Shown here piece after piece: positions 12,581 through 24,034 of a stretch of DNA of 64,000 nt; positions within the stretch are counted from its first letter, which is position 1; every line of letters begins with the position of its first letter. The DNA is taken from positions 194,865,118 through 194,929,117 of the forward strand of contig CM037878.1 of the NCBI GenBank assembly GCA_021292165.1, read 5' to 3'. The position numbers and the translations under genes are program-made. This stretch comes from Shinisaurus crocodilurus (taxonomy: Eukaryota > Chordata > Lepidosauria > Squamata > Shinisauridae). The notes under the pieces are model-generated. The model did not search any database. It saw nothing but the letters and a program-made list of their open reading frames with translations, and was not told where the DNA came from.

Positions 12581-12895
12581 GCTTACGGGTGCAGAACCTC
12601 AGGTCCATGCAGGGCTGGCCCTCTCATGAGGTGGGGTGAATTCCCTGTTTCGGGTGACACAGTCCCCCATCCACCCACCAAGAGGGCCCCCCACTGCTTG
12701 TTGTACTGAGGAGTTCCACTGGCCACTCTCCCACTGTCGCATTTGCATAAGGGGGAGCATAAACCATCCTTTCCCAAAGCACCATGGTCCAAATCTGAAT
12801 CCAAACATGCATACCTCACTATGCATGATTAGAGGAACATTTATTTTGGCCTTAGTTACTGGCAATAAGAGTTTTAAGCTAAAATTGTTGGAGGA
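12581..12895. repeat. Fragment of the GTGCAGAACCTCAGG hAT-like family
   Basis: It begins GGGTGCAGAACCTCAGG, like the elements at 17295 and 35456, and ends in a block (CTTAGTTACTGGCAATAAG...AAGCTAAA) shared with 18808-18840 and 35651-35690. The terminal repeats are not intact. Confidence 0.5.
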
Positions 12896-14267
12896 TATGG
12901 GAAGGAGTCGGTCCTATACTGGTTAGGACGAAGCAGAGTTTCCCCCCTTATGCGCAGCCTGTTTATTGAAACTGGTTATCACCATGTGGGTTGTTAAACC
13001 CTGCTAAAAGGCTCTTAAAAGGAAACTGATTGTCCAAACAAGGTTTAAAACTAATAAAGACATTTGTTAGTTTTACTTGCAGTCCATTTCTTCATGTGTG
13101 TGTGTCCATTTCTTCATGTGTGTGTGTTGGAGAGGCAGAGAGAGAGGTCGCTGGCCACAGAGAGGCTGGAAGTAGGGAGGAGGGTTACAAAACATGCACC
13201 CTGGGGATTGTTCAATTAACCCTTTCCTCCCACTGTAACTAGTGGTTACATTACCTCATTGATTTAAGCAGGCACTTGGGCTGAAAGAGTTTCAACATGC
13301 CTGGCCTAGCTGATTGCAGACTCTGCTTATCATGCAGGATTCTGTGCATGAAGGGGGAACCCCCCACTCTCTGCTACAAGTTGGAGGATATTCTGCTCAT
13401 TCATGGAAGGCTCCGCAGTGCAAGTATAGAGGAGGTCATAAAAGAAAGGCGGGGGGGCATATACACATTCTGTGGAGAGCACACGGCTGTCTGCACACAA
13501 GCACCTGAGCTCCAGCGTTTGGCCAAATCTTGCTCAAATGAGGCCCCTTTAAAGAATGTGCACACTTAGGACATGAAATAGTGCAAAGCTCACTTTTTAC
13601 AGAATTGCATTCTTGTGAAAAGTAAGATGGGTGCTTTGTAATTGTATATTTTAAAGTGTATGTGCACAATTTGTTTGATCTGATGCAAGATCATTGATCT
13701 TTGCGACAAGTTTTGCTTTCAAGTTAGGTGAAATTCTAGACAAGTAAGAAGTGCAAGCAAAGCTTTTATATAATGAGACTCAGGATCTTGTCCCCCCACC
13801 ATTCTGAAAACATACATTCATAATGCAGATTTGGAAGTGTCTTTCTCTAAGCCACATTTTCCATGTGAGAGAGACTGCATGTGAGACAGAATGTGTTTGC
13901 CTAAGACGTGGATTTTGGATGCTAAACAATATATCACATAGTGGATGTTGGTTCTGTGCTTCACAATGACCAGCAATTCCACTCACAAAACACTTGGCAC
14001 AAATGAGAGTCCTGTTAGGAAGAGTAAATCCTGAAAAGGTCAAATAAGCATGCTTTCATCATTAGTATTAGCGAAGGAGCAAAGGTGAAAAACTGACTGC
14101 TCCCTAATGACATTCTTGGTGTATGATAGCCTTCTGGAAGGAATTCTCTGTGAGGCACAAGGGCCGTTTAACCTGTGTTATTCAGAGAGTCATTCTTGCA
14201 TATCTAGCCACTTTTATTTTGAGTCTGCATAATTACTCAAAAATAATTAAGGTTCTCCAAAGTCAGC
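12896..14267. other. Unique-looking sequence with a 22 bp direct duplication
   Basis: At 13087-13127 the phrase CATTTCTTCATGTGTGTGTG occurs twice in tandem. Otherwise no gene or element is recognised. Confidence 0.45.
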
Positions 14268-14380
14268 AGGCTGGATCCAGACTTAGTTGTACTTACAGTA
14301 GACCAACTGAAATCAATGGAATGTAAGTTAGTGACTAACTTAAGTCCCATTGATTTCAGTTGGTCTAGATTGAACCCAAT
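14268..14380. mobile_element. Foldback MITE, about 113 bp
   Basis: Long imperfect arms (GTAGACCAACTGAAATCAAT against ATTGATTTCAGTTGGTCTA) meet at a 15 bp perfect palindrome AGTTAGTGACTAACT. Same family as 8162-8276. Confidence 0.8.
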
Positions 14381-15611
14381 GCTCAATGACAAGTCAATAA
14401 CAAGGAAAAATAACATCTGTATGACTTGGCAATTTATATGCCAAGGTGGCTAAAAATAGTGACAATGCATAAAAATAATGTCAATATCAACAATAAGATA
14501 TTTCAAAACATAATATCAACATTTCAATCACATTATTCCAAAAATACAACATATCTTGACAGGGTAAACTCCCTTTCCCCTTTTTTAACAATGTGAATTA
14601 CTTTCTTTTAACTAGCCAGGTCCCCACGACAGCCATTTTGTGACTGGCCACATCCTTCATCGGAGTCATTTTGTGGTGGTGCCGATAGCAATTTCTCAGA
14701 TTCCCAAATGTGCCCTTCAAAAAGGTTGGGGACCCCTGCCTTAAAATAAATGAAGCAGATTTTTTTTTATTTAAAAAAAATCAGACCAAAAAGTGCATAG
14801 GTTTAAAGTCAAACCATACAAGTAAGATATAATAGTGCTCAGGGCACCACTTTCTCTGCAATTGTACAGCACTTGCTCTGTTTACAGAAGGCAGTGAGGC
14901 CATCTCATTACTTACTTTTAGGTGCATTTGTTAAAACCTTTTTATTTAACTTGGCATTTTTATTTGCATACTTTCCCCTAGGACAGTGTTGCTCTTTTAT
15001 TTCTCTATCACTGTTGCTGCTTCTTTTTAGATGCATTTTAATACTATTGTATTGCTGGAGGTTTTTTCTATCTTGATTTATTATCAATTCCCTTGGGTGT
15101 CCTTGGATAGACATGCAATGAGTATTTTGGATAAATAGATACGTTCTCCATAGGAAAGCACCGCTATTGGGCCAGTGCAACATTGTCTGGGTAGTTTAGG
15201 ACCTTTCCAGATGATCAGTTTCAAGGCATGTGCAGTTATTATTTTCTTGCATCACCTTATGCTCAGTGTGGCTTATAAAACCAACTTCACAACAAGAATT
15301 GTTGTTGCCCACTGTCGTTGAGCACAGTTTACCAGAAAAAAGTGATTCCATGCAAACAAGGCCAGATTTAGAAGCAGGTAATTGAAGCCAGCTTGGGCGA
15401 GCACTGTTTGAGGGCACCTATTGCAGGCTATCTACTCAACTATCTACACAGCAACTGAAACAAAAATAGTATTAACAGTTTGTCTTCTCTTGTAAAGCTG
15501 GCAGCATTGACTGCGTGACTGAAATTGCATTAACCTTTTGGATAGGGTCTTTGGGCCAGCTGGAAATGAGTGACACCAGCACCCATTCTACAAACAGTGT
15601 GTGTAAGTGAT
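14381..15611. other. AT-rich sequence with one hAT-like fragment
   Basis: A fragment with ends CAGGTCCCCA and GGTTGGGGACCCCTG lies at 14617-14738. Such CAGGGGTCCCCAACC ends are typical of hAT MITEs, but no target duplication is found. The rest is unrecognised. Confidence 0.45.
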
Positions 15612-15985
15612 TGTAGGGATGCTCAAAGATTTCCTTCGGGTTTGCATTTCAAAGTGAACCGACATGATCCCCATCTCCCAATCTAATGTGCAGATCGGAA
15701 CACAGTTATTCTTCAGATTTCTCACATCTCCGAATTTTACAATGCAGTTCTCAGCTCGAAAAAAAACATCAAAATGTGTATAAAACATTTAGGAATGTGT
15801 TCTTGGACATAAATATATTTAGAAATGCATGTTTTATGAGAAAATATGTTCAAAAATATGCATTTACATACTAATTATATACACATTTTCAGCTGATTAA
15901 TACAAAAACAAGGCAAGAGACTTATGCATAAATACATGTGAAACTTACATGGACCAGAATTTGTACATCCTGAACTGATTGTGAT
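15612..15985. repeat. AT-rich interspersed repeat with TAGGGATG-type end
   Basis: It begins GTAGGGATGCTCAAAGA and is filled with spaced AATATATG/ATGCAT words and CGAA-containing patches, the same style as 27288-27812 and the elements inside unit A (42518-42934 and 44865-45268). The boundaries are approximate. Confidence 0.45.
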
Positions 15986-17290
15986 CAGATCTATGTCTGC
16001 AAATGTATTATATTGACCCCCCCCCCCATGTTATATTACTCATGGCTTCCTGTACTATGTGCATAAGTCATTTCAAGACTGCTTTTTGTGGTGGGAAGCA
16101 ACATATACATTTGAATTATTATCATCATCATCATCATCTAACATGGAAATATAGATCATACAGATCATGCTTACAGATCATGCAGTCATGAAATGAACTC
16201 AAATGCAACACAAATTAAGATATTCAAAAGCTGAGCAACAGAGAGAGTGCCAAAGATTCTCCCTGCCCAGGATGCCATTTGGACCAGGGATGGTTCTGCA
16301 GGCATGACTACTCACATAAATGGATTTGGTGGCTTGTTGCCTTCAGAGCTTAAATTATTGGGGGAGGGATGGGGGTAGGAAGTCCTTAACAAAGACCACA
16401 AGTCTGCTTCACCCTCTGATGTCACCCAATTTTGGTCAAATTGGGCTCCCCATAGCCTTCTAAAATGAAGCTATTTGAACTACCCCCATCCCCCATAATT
16501 TGAGCACTGGTCACACAAGTTCCATATACGGTGTTTCAGTACATATAGCAAGAACTCAAATAGCAAAAGCAAAAATAACTTCTTTATGTACACAGCTACA
16601 TTTCTCTACCGTTGTCACTTTGCACTTTTGGCCTGCAACCTAAAGCTGTTTATGGTGACATCAACAACTCCCTGAAGTGTTGGGTTCTGAAAAAAATGTG
16701 TGAAAGGTTTCCTCCTTGAGATCAAATTAGAGCTCATTTATCTTACCAATTCCTCCACCTTGATAAAGGAAGCCGATTTTCAGCAAGGCCATAACATGAA
16801 TCCAATAATATTGTTGAAAGCCTCAAGAAAGACCTCCTACACCGCTGAGGTTTCTTTTTGGTGGTGGTGTTTGTTTGTTTTAACATTGCTACACTGTTGT
16901 GTTAATGCATTTAAATCATGCATCTTGGCATGTTTTACACACATTTTGTACTCATTTATAATGCACTGCGTTGATGCTTTCTTTGTTCAAAATCACGACT
17001 GATATTGCGGAGATCAATCACAGGAATCAGCTCATTTCCTTCAATGAATCCTGCTGGGAGGCTGTGACACCTGAATTATTGTTGTGGTTCCAAGCAGACA
17101 GTTCACATCAATATGGTTTAAAATGATACATACAACGCCCTAGCAAACCAATATGATTTTACAGGGGTTTTCTTCCTTCCCTTTCCCTAAATAAGATAAG
17201 TCTCCTGTGGGTCTCACCCACCCATGAATCAGTGAAAAGGGATCAGCTGCAAACCCCCCCCCCCCGGTTGTTGCTGTCATCCATAGTGCA
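15986..17290. other. Unique-looking AT-rich sequence
   Basis: A C-run at 16017-16027 and a short ATC array at 16121-16139 are the only simple repeats. No exon is recognised. Confidence 0.45.
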
Positions 17291-17294
17291 GTCC

Positions 17295-17445
17295 ACAAGT
17301 GCAGAAGCTCAGGCCCGGGGGCCAAAGCAGGCCCACCTGGGGGCCAAATCTGGCCCTCCAGGGTCCCCAAATTGCCATGCCCCCTTTGCCAGGCCCCACT
17401 GCCTTTCCACCAACCACTGATCATTTGGTGATTCCCTGGCTTTTG
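17295..17445. repeat. Fragment of the GTGCAGAAGCTCAGG hAT-like family
   Basis: Shares GTGCAGAAGCTCAGGCCC, GGCCAAATCTGGCC and CCTGGCTTTTG with 35456-35808. One end is missing. Confidence 0.5.
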
Positions 17446-17906
17446 CTTTGCAGTTTTTCCCCATAAGAACCTAAGAAGATCCATGTTGGATCAGAGCAAG
17501 CATCCATCTAGTCCAGCATTCTGTTCACACAGTGGCCAACCAGCTGCCTGTGGGCAACAGCACCCTCCCGTCCATGTTCCCCGGCAACTGATGTACATAG
17601 GCATGCTGCCTCTGATACTGGAGGTAGCATATAGCCATCAGGACAGATAGCCACTGATAGCTTTCTCCTCCATGAATTTGTCCAATCCCCTTTTAAAGCC
17701 CTCCAAATTGGTGGCCATCACTACATCTTGTGGAAGTGAATTCCATAGTTTATGTGCTGTGTGAAGAAGTACTTCCTTTTATCTGTCCTGAACCTCCCAC
17801 CAATCAGCTTCACGAGATGACTCCAAGTTCTAGTATTATGAGAGAGAACAATGTCTCCCTATCCACTTTCTCCATGCCGTGCATAATTTTGTACATGTCT
17901 CTATCA

Positions 17907-18748
17907 CAGGGCTCTCCAACCTCGGGTCCCCAGATGTTGCTGGCCTATAGCTCCCAGCGTACCCAGCCACCATGGCTAATGGCAAGGGATTCTGGGAGCT
18001 GTAGTCAGGGATGGGGACTCGGACTCCAGGACTCGACTCGTGAGTCGGACTGAGTCCCGCCTCTGACTCGAGTCAGACTCAAGTCCCAATATTTTTAATG
18101 GGACTCGAGACTCGACTCGAGACTCGACTCGGGACTCGAGACCAAGGACTCGTGTTCCAAAATCGTGTTCTTCAAATGCAACATGGATAGGTTTTAGGAA
18201 GTACAGCAAGTTTATTTTTTAAAGTCATTTTCCTAAAATGCAACCTTTCAGACATTTTGGGTTTGGCTGCCTCTGCCTGCCTGTTTGGGGTTCCCAGCCT
18301 CCTCTGCCTGCCTGGTCTCTTCTTAACCAGTTCCACAGTTTGAATTGTCCAAGACAAAGGCCTCTGCCTGCCTGTTTTGGGGTTCCCTGCCTCCTCTGCC
18401 TGTCTGGTTATTTTGGGTTTGTCTGCCTGGTCTGTTCTTGCCAAAAATCAGTTGCAGAGTTTTGAAATAAAAAGGCACACTTGTGCCTAGAATTTATTTA
18501 AGCCACACATCTGGAATAGCCTTACTTTGTTGGGGAAACCCCCCATTGATTTTAATAGGGACTCGTGGAGTCAGCTTTGGGAGTGACTCGTGACTCGTGA
18601 GTCACCATTTTGGACCAAGGACTTTGACTCCGACTTGAGACTCGGGTCCAAAGACTCGTGACTCAACTCGTGACTCGAACCCAAGGACTCTTCAACATCC
18701 CTGGCTGTAGTCCAGCAACATCTGGGGACCCAAGGTTGGAGAGTCTTG
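17907..18748. mobile_element. hAT-type MITE (outer), carrying a second hAT element
   Basis: Terminal inverted repeats are CAGGGCTCTCCAACC and GGTTGGAGAGTCTTG. The flanking 8 bp copies CTCTATCA (17899-17906) and CTCTGTCA (18749-18756) differ at one base. Without the inner insertion the element is about 136 bp and strongly self-complementary (CCCCAGATGTTGCTGG against CCAGCAACATCTGGGG). Confidence 0.9.
18006..18703 (-). mobile_element. hAT non-autonomous derivative (inner), perfect 8 bp duplication
   Basis: The element starts CAGGGATGGGGACTCGG and ends CTTCAACATCCCTG, flanked by identical GCTGTAGT copies (17998-18005 and 18704-18711). Both ends are arrays of GACTCG/CGAGTC words, dense subterminal repeats that in hAT elements often bind transposase. 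The body (CTGCCTGCCTGTTTGGGG, GGCACACTTGTGCCTAGAA) matches the larger element at 34219-35190 in reverse orientation but lacks its transposase segment. Confidence 0.93.
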
Positions 18749-18800
18749 CTCTGTCATGTCTCTGATGTCGTCCCCCTTCTTAAAGGGTGAAATGCCTCCT

Positions 18801-18965
18801 AAGGTTTAGTCACTGGCAGCAAGAGCATTAAGCTAAAAGATGCTGTTATTTTTTAAATTTTTGGCCCCACCCCATTTGCCTTCAGCCCTGCCCAACAATG
18901 GAATGCTTCTCTGAAATGGAATTCGGCCCTTAGGCTGAAAGAGGATCAACACCCCTGCTATATTC
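18801..18965. repeat. Fragment of the AGGTTCGACACCCCTG hAT-like family
   Basis: Shares TTTGGCCCCACCCC, GCTTCTCTGAAA and GGCTGAAAGAGG with 35456-35808. It is truncated at its left end. Confidence 0.55.
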
Positions 18966-18983
18966 ACATCCAGGTTAGTGAAT

Positions 18984-19560
18984 GTTATATTGAGCAGCCT
19001 TTGAAGACCACCTGGAAACTGCAGTTGATCCAAAATACAGCTGTGTTGATTTGAAACTGGACAATTGGAACAGATCTCACCAGTTTTAAAACAGCTACTA
19101 CGTTGCTGGGATTCTGGGAGACGTTGGCGTCTTATCCATTTCCAAGGTCAGTTCAAAGTTTTATTTTGATCTTTGAAGTCCTCTAAGGCTTGAGGCCCAA
19201 GCATTAAAGGACTCCTTCTTTCACATGAACCTGCTTGATGGATAAGCTCATTGCCTGGTGCCCTTCTGAAGATGTCTCATTGGCAGAGATTAGGTGGATG
19301 CTGACCAGAAAAAGGACCTTTTCAAGGAGGCCCACCTGACACCAAACTTAATGGCTTTTAGATGCCAGTGAAGGGTTGTTGTTGTTGTTGTTTTTTAAAC
19401 ATTATTATTTATCCAGGTCTTTTTAAAGGTTTCAGTGCTTTTTAGTTGTTCCATTTAAGTGTTGTTTGTACTTTTTAATTCTACTGCATTATTTTAATTT
19501 ATTATTGCAAATCCTGTAAAACTCCTTGGATCATTATTTTTTTATTGAAAAGCATGATTT
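18984..19560 (+). mobile_element. L2-like LINE 3' remnant
   Basis: The order of degenerate phrases fits the C-terminal end of an L2-type reverse transcriptase frame and its 3' region: CTGGAAACTGCAGTTGATCC, CAAGGTCAGTTCAAAGTTTT, CTAAGGCTTGAGGCCC, then a T-rich tail ending TCCTTGGATCATT. Many frame breaks make it a dead copy. Confidence 0.6.
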
Positions 19561-20930
19561 ATTTATTATGCTTATTCATTTGATTTGTACCCAGCCTTTC
19601 TACCAAGAAAAAAATGGCACTTGAGGTGTTGTAATGATGAAAGCATTTTAACTGAAACGAAACCAAATCAATCCTATGTAATGATCACCAATAGATGGGA
19701 TAGTAACGGATCCCTAGCCCATTTATTCCCTGAAGCCCCATCTTGGATCTTTGAGCAACTCTTTGGAAGGTTAGCATTTAGACTAGAGGAGGAGAGGAAA
19801 GCAAATAATAAAAAGAACGCATACATTCCTCCATGCCAGCATGGGATGCAAGATGCAAAGCATGGGATGGAACTGCAGTGCAGTCCAAGCCTTCCACACC
19901 TTTCTTTCATGACCCAAAGAAGGGAACTAGCCCAGAGGAGAAAGAGACCCTACATCAAGCATGGGGAACTTTTTTTCTGGTGACGGCCATATTCCCTGGG
20001 GGCGGGGGTGACATTTGTTGTAAACCACGTGCCAGGGGTACAAAGCCAACAGTTGGCATAGCCAGAGCCAAAACTGGGCAAGGCCAGCCCTTTTCTTCCT
20101 CTTTCTGCCCAGAGCCAGATGAGGGTCACGCTGGGCCCTGAGGCTAGCAGGTCATAATGGACCCCTACTGTGGCCCCAGTACTGAACTCATGCATCACAT
20201 TTGTGCACATGGGTGAATACACAGACTTGCACACACAGTCAAAAGAAAGTAGTTTTATGTACAATAGTGTACATTGTAGAAATTATATTTCATATTTTCC
20301 TAGAAGCAAAGCTGCTAGTACCTTATCCATGGTAGAGAGCTCAAATACAAACACTAGCTTCTCTTTTCACTTTTGTACAGGATACAGCACACAGACAAAG
20401 GAAACATAAACACACGTATAAACTCTCTGACTCCTTCACTCACCTACTCACTCACTCACCCACACATACACACATATACACTACTGAAAGAGACCTCGCT
20501 GGCTCAGACATGACAGCCAAACATGACAGAAGAGAGAAAGGCAGAGCTGGCCAAAGACGGTTGCTACCTTGGGTGGACCAACAATTGTTCCCCCCCCCCC
20601 CAGCCAGCTGGATAACCAGTGACTACCTCTCTGCCTAACCAGGGTTGCTGTGAGGATATAAATGGGGAGACCTTTAGCTCCTGGAGGAAAGACAAAATAC
20701 AAATGTAATAATTGTCTTACATTATGTAACTAACAGTTCAAAATAAGCACCCTTAGTAGTAGCATGTAAAATGGCCATCTGTATATTGCCTTACTGTATG
20801 CACACATTGATGTGTATGTGCACTAGAGACAAGAGGCACCCAGGATGCCACATGGAAATTCATCTTATACAGACCCTGGGGAGGGAGCCAACTCCTGAGT
20901 CCTGAAGACTGACAATGGGCCGGTTCACGT
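19561..20930. other. Mixed sequence with hAT-like fragments
   Basis: A 132-codon frame at 19585-19983 lacks splice or promoter support. Around 19955-20165 lies a fragment of a CAAGCATGGGGAACTTTTTT type seen widely as hAT MITE remnants. A C-run lies at 20590-20601. No gene is recognised. Confidence 0.4.
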
Positions 20931-21530
20931 GTAACAATAGCCCATCAGTTAAACAATCCATGGACTGTCAGGGACAAGAGGGAGAGAGCAGATGCAGTGC
21001 CTGCAGCACACCCACCACTTCAGCTTTTACTCAGCAACCCACGATTGGCTCCTTCATAGGTTGCTGAGCATTTGTTTATTTATTTATTTATTTATTTATT
21101 TATTATATTTATACCCCGCCTTTTTTCCTGGAAGGAACCCAAGGCAGCTAACATAATCCTCCTCCTCCTCTCCATTTTATCCTCACAACAAACCTGTGAG
21201 GTAGGTTAGGCTGAGAGTCAGTGACTGGCCCAAAGTCACCCAGTGAGTTTCATGGCCGAGCGGGGACTAGAACCCGGATCTCCCGCGTCCCAGTCCAACA
21301 CTCTCACCACTACGCCACACTGGCTCATCCAAACCTGCAGGGCTGGGTTGTTTAGGGGCTAAACAGCCCTACAGTTAACTCATGGTTTGGTTAACTGCTG
21401 GGTTGTTAAGCCCCTGAACAACCCAATGTTCGGGTTCAGGCAACACGCTCAGCAAGCTACAAAGGAGCCAATTGTGGGTTGCTGAGTAAAAGCGGAAGTG
21501 GTGGGCTCCTGCTCTCCCACTCGTGCCTGC
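20931..21530. mobile_element. Large foldback DNA element hosting a SINE
   Basis: The left arm (about 20968-21070; CCACCACTTCAGCTTTTACT, CTCAGCAACCCACGATTGGC, CTCCTTCATAGGTTGCTGAG) is mirrored by the right arm (about 21448-21525; CTCAGCAAGCTACAAAGGAG, CCAATTGTGGGTTGCTGAG, TAAAAGCGGAAGTGGTGG). The interior carries GGTTGTTTAGG and AACAACCCA words shared with 3420-3740. It is split by the Sauria-type SINE at 21072-21326. Confidence 0.8.
21072..21326 (-). mobile_element. Sauria-type tRNA-derived SINE, near full length
   Basis: On the minus strand it reads: tRNA-like head with A box TGGCGTAGTGG (near 21308-21318) and B box GGTTCTAGTCC (near 21264-21274), a central block with CTCACTGGGTGACTTTGGGC, then AAGGCGGGGTATAAAT and an (AAAT)n tail at 21073-21105. 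This organisation fits the Sauria SINE family of squamates. The tail would be copied by a partner LINE. Confidence 0.85.
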
Positions 21531-21807
21531 CAGGTTACATGCAAACCAGTTCATTAACTCTTATTACTCATTCTAAAAAACAAATAAACCAGAATTGTAA
21601 AAGACATCCTCTTGCTTCTCATTTGCTTGCTTCTCAGGCCATCCATATGCCTCCTTCTGCATGATAATCAACTCAAAGAAAGCTTGCATGTTTAGACAGG
21701 GAAAAAAATGTCCTACAATTCCCAGCATTCCACAGCTCACTTTTTTCTGTCTAAACATGCATAGGAATGCACCTCAAATCTCTCTCTCTTTCTCTCTCCT
21801 TCCTTCC
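21531..21807. other. Sequence with a MITE fragment
   Basis: A short inverted-repeat piece (TAGACAGG...CAATTCCCAGCATTCC...TCTGTCTAAACATGCAT) at 21690-21763 resembles 52797-52895. The rest is unrecognised. Confidence 0.45.
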
Positions 21808-22018
21808 TGGAGGAAGCTGCTTTATGCTTCACCTAACCTAGACCATTGACCTAACTAGACCTGGGTGGCATACTGTGGCTTGGAGCAGTTCTCCAAGGCC
21901 TCAGAGTCAGAAGTCTTTCAAGTATTGCTACCTGAGATCCTTTTACTGGATGTGCCAGGGATTAAAACTGGACCTGTGGCATGCAAAGTATGTGCTTCAA
22001 CATTGAACTATGGTCCCT
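21808..22018 (-). mobile_element. tRNA-Ala-like SINE, diverged
   Basis: GGAAGCTGCTTTATGC, TGCCAGGGATTAAAACTGG and GGCATGCAAAGTATGTGC, with a tRNA-like head on the minus strand. Older than the copies at 9622 and 11329 by eye. Confidence 0.65.
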
Positions 22019-22536
22019 TCCACTGAACTGGGCTAAAACAACCGAGCTCTGTTCAACCTACCTACCAAGTGAGCTGTGCCACATGCTGTGTCTAACACAG
22101 CTATTTAACATCTGTCACCAAGAATGTTCTAAAAACAGTGTGTGTGAATGCCCCAAAGTGAGGTATCTTAATCTGATGCCTTAGAAGTAAGGTTATATGC
22201 CTGAACAATATATTGGGGTCAGTATTGCCTTCTGCCTTCCATTAGCTAAGAAACATATACCTAATTTGCCTTGTAGATATTTGTTCAACCATATTCAATC
22301 ATGTGGTGACAGAAGCCTAATCCATCGGTTACATTAAGCATTTAACCCACCTTGCAAGAAGCTGGAAGCACTCATAAAAAAAGATGACAACTTGAACCTG
22401 GTAGGTTGTGGTTTTTTACACAATTTGCAGGGCGGGTGCTCTCTGTCTTGCTGATATATCTCCTAAAATATCTTTTTTCTCCTTAAATTAGAATCCTACA
22501 CATCTCATTTATGGTCATTACACGATCAATAGTCCT
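22019..22536. other. Unique-looking sequence
   Basis: Nothing recognised. Confidence 0.45.
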
Positions 22537-22883
22537 AGTCAGGCACTCGGTTTTGAAATAGTGTTGAAGGAAGCTGGGGACATGTGGTCGGCTCCTGCCT
22601 GCCCCCCACCCACTCCAGATCTCCCTTTGTTGATGGGGAAGGTCTATAATGGAAGTGTAAGAGGGCTTAAGTGAACATGATTGCAATGCTCCACATGATC
22701 AGGAACCCTGCCTTATCATGGTTCCCGATCACGTGGAACACTGTAATCATGTTCACTTGAACACTGTTACATTTCCTCTGCAGACTTTTCCCATCAACAG
22801 TGAGAGGGTGGGAATAGAAGAGGTGTGGGGAGAGCCCATGTCCCCAGCTGATGCTACACAATTTTACAACTGAATGCCTGAAT
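22537..22883. mobile_element. Long foldback DNA element, arms of about 160 bp
   Basis: Nearly the whole 347 bp is one imperfect hairpin. AGTCAGGCACTCGGTTTTG at the left mirrors CAACTGAATGCCTGAAT at the right. AAGTGAACATGATTGCAATG mirrors TAATCATGTTCACTTGAAC. The centre is around 22708-22725 (AACCCTGCCTTATCATGG). No coding potential. Confidence 0.85.
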
Positions 22884-23844
22884 AGAAAAATAAGAATGGC
22901 ACTTTACAAGGCATAAGAGGAACTTCCAATCTAAAATTTGATACAGGGGAGACAGCAGACTTAGGAAGGAAGAAGGAACCAGGGACTAAACAGGAAAAAA
23001 TATGCATTTATTTTATTTACATACACTCCAGTTTAGTTACAGTAGGTATGGGAACTAAGGGGTGCTCCATCATCATATACTACTTTTTAGATTTTGCTCT
23101 AAGTATTCAATAACCAGAATTTTACACAACTGTTAAATAAACATGCTGGTGATTAAGAGTGGCTGAACACGATAGTACGGTAGATACTTTACACTTTGTC
23201 ACTTTCTCATTTGTGCAGACATTGTCCAGGTGACCAATCTCTCTTTCTTTTAATTGAAACCAATAGGTTCCATTTGGAAGTACTCTTAAGATTCCTTTCA
23301 TCTTTATTTCTGAAAAAAGTGTGGCCCAAACACTTTTCTTTTAGGTGAGTACATAATTCTCTGGAAACCATTGAGCTAATTTATGGAAACAAGTCCACTG
23401 TTGGAACGTGCTTCACGTCTAGAAGGCTTAATGATGCTGCTTTATGTTTTTCTTTTCTTTCTGGAAACAATCAGTCACACGCGTGGCAAGAGTAATAGGT
23501 CAGTGCAGGCTTCCCAAAGTGCCAAACCTTCAAAGAAACTCTCCAAACACAGAGTTTTGTGGGTCTGGTGGATAGTACATATATATGATAGTGATGTGTG
23601 AGGTGAAATGTTGGTCCTTAGATAATTATGTCAGAAAAAGACAAATATCAGTTGCATTGCTATTTAATACCCTAATAAAAGTCATTTGAGAATAGAGGGC
23701 ACATCATGCTGGCAGGCAAATCAATACCATTTGTCTTGCTTTACAGTCTGGCCTACTTACAGCTGGTATTCCTGGGTATTACGTTTTTCTCTGGAAAATA
23801 CCACCCATTAATTGAGTATGTGCCTGGCATTTTGCATTGAAAGT
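22884..23844. other. Unique-looking AT-rich sequence
   Basis: No exon or element recognised. Confidence 0.45.
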
Positions 23845-24034
23845 ACAGTATGGCATTTCCTTATACTGGGTCAGACCATTGGCCTACCTAGTCCACTGAT
23901 GCCTACTGCTCAATTTGGAAAGAATCTCCAGAGTCCAGCGCAGGCGTCCTTTCCAGTCTTGCTACTTGAGAAATGCCTGGGATTGAACCTGGGATCTTCT
24001 ACATCCAAGTTGTATACTACTGAGCTCTTTGCTG
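23845..24034 (-). mobile_element. tRNA-Ala-like SINE, diverged
   Basis: TTATACTGGGTCAGACCATT, TGCCTGGGATTGAACCTGGG and ACTACTGAGCTC place it in the same family as 9622-9824. Confidence 0.75.

Larger units (their letters stand above)
17463..18800 (-). mobile_element. CR1/L3-type LINE 3' end, split by two nested transposons
   Basis: The outer parts (17463-17906 and 18757-18800) carry phrases typical of vertebrate CR1/L3-clade 3' ends read in reverse: TGGATCAGAGCAAGCATCC, CTAGTCCAGCATTCTG, CCATGAATTTGTCCAATCC and GAAGAAGTACTTCC. No long reverse transcriptase frame survives. The sequence resumes as TGTCTCTGATGTCGTCC directly after the inserted element's second target copy, so the two parts were once contiguous. 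A related tail lies at 31697-31770. Confidence 0.75.
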
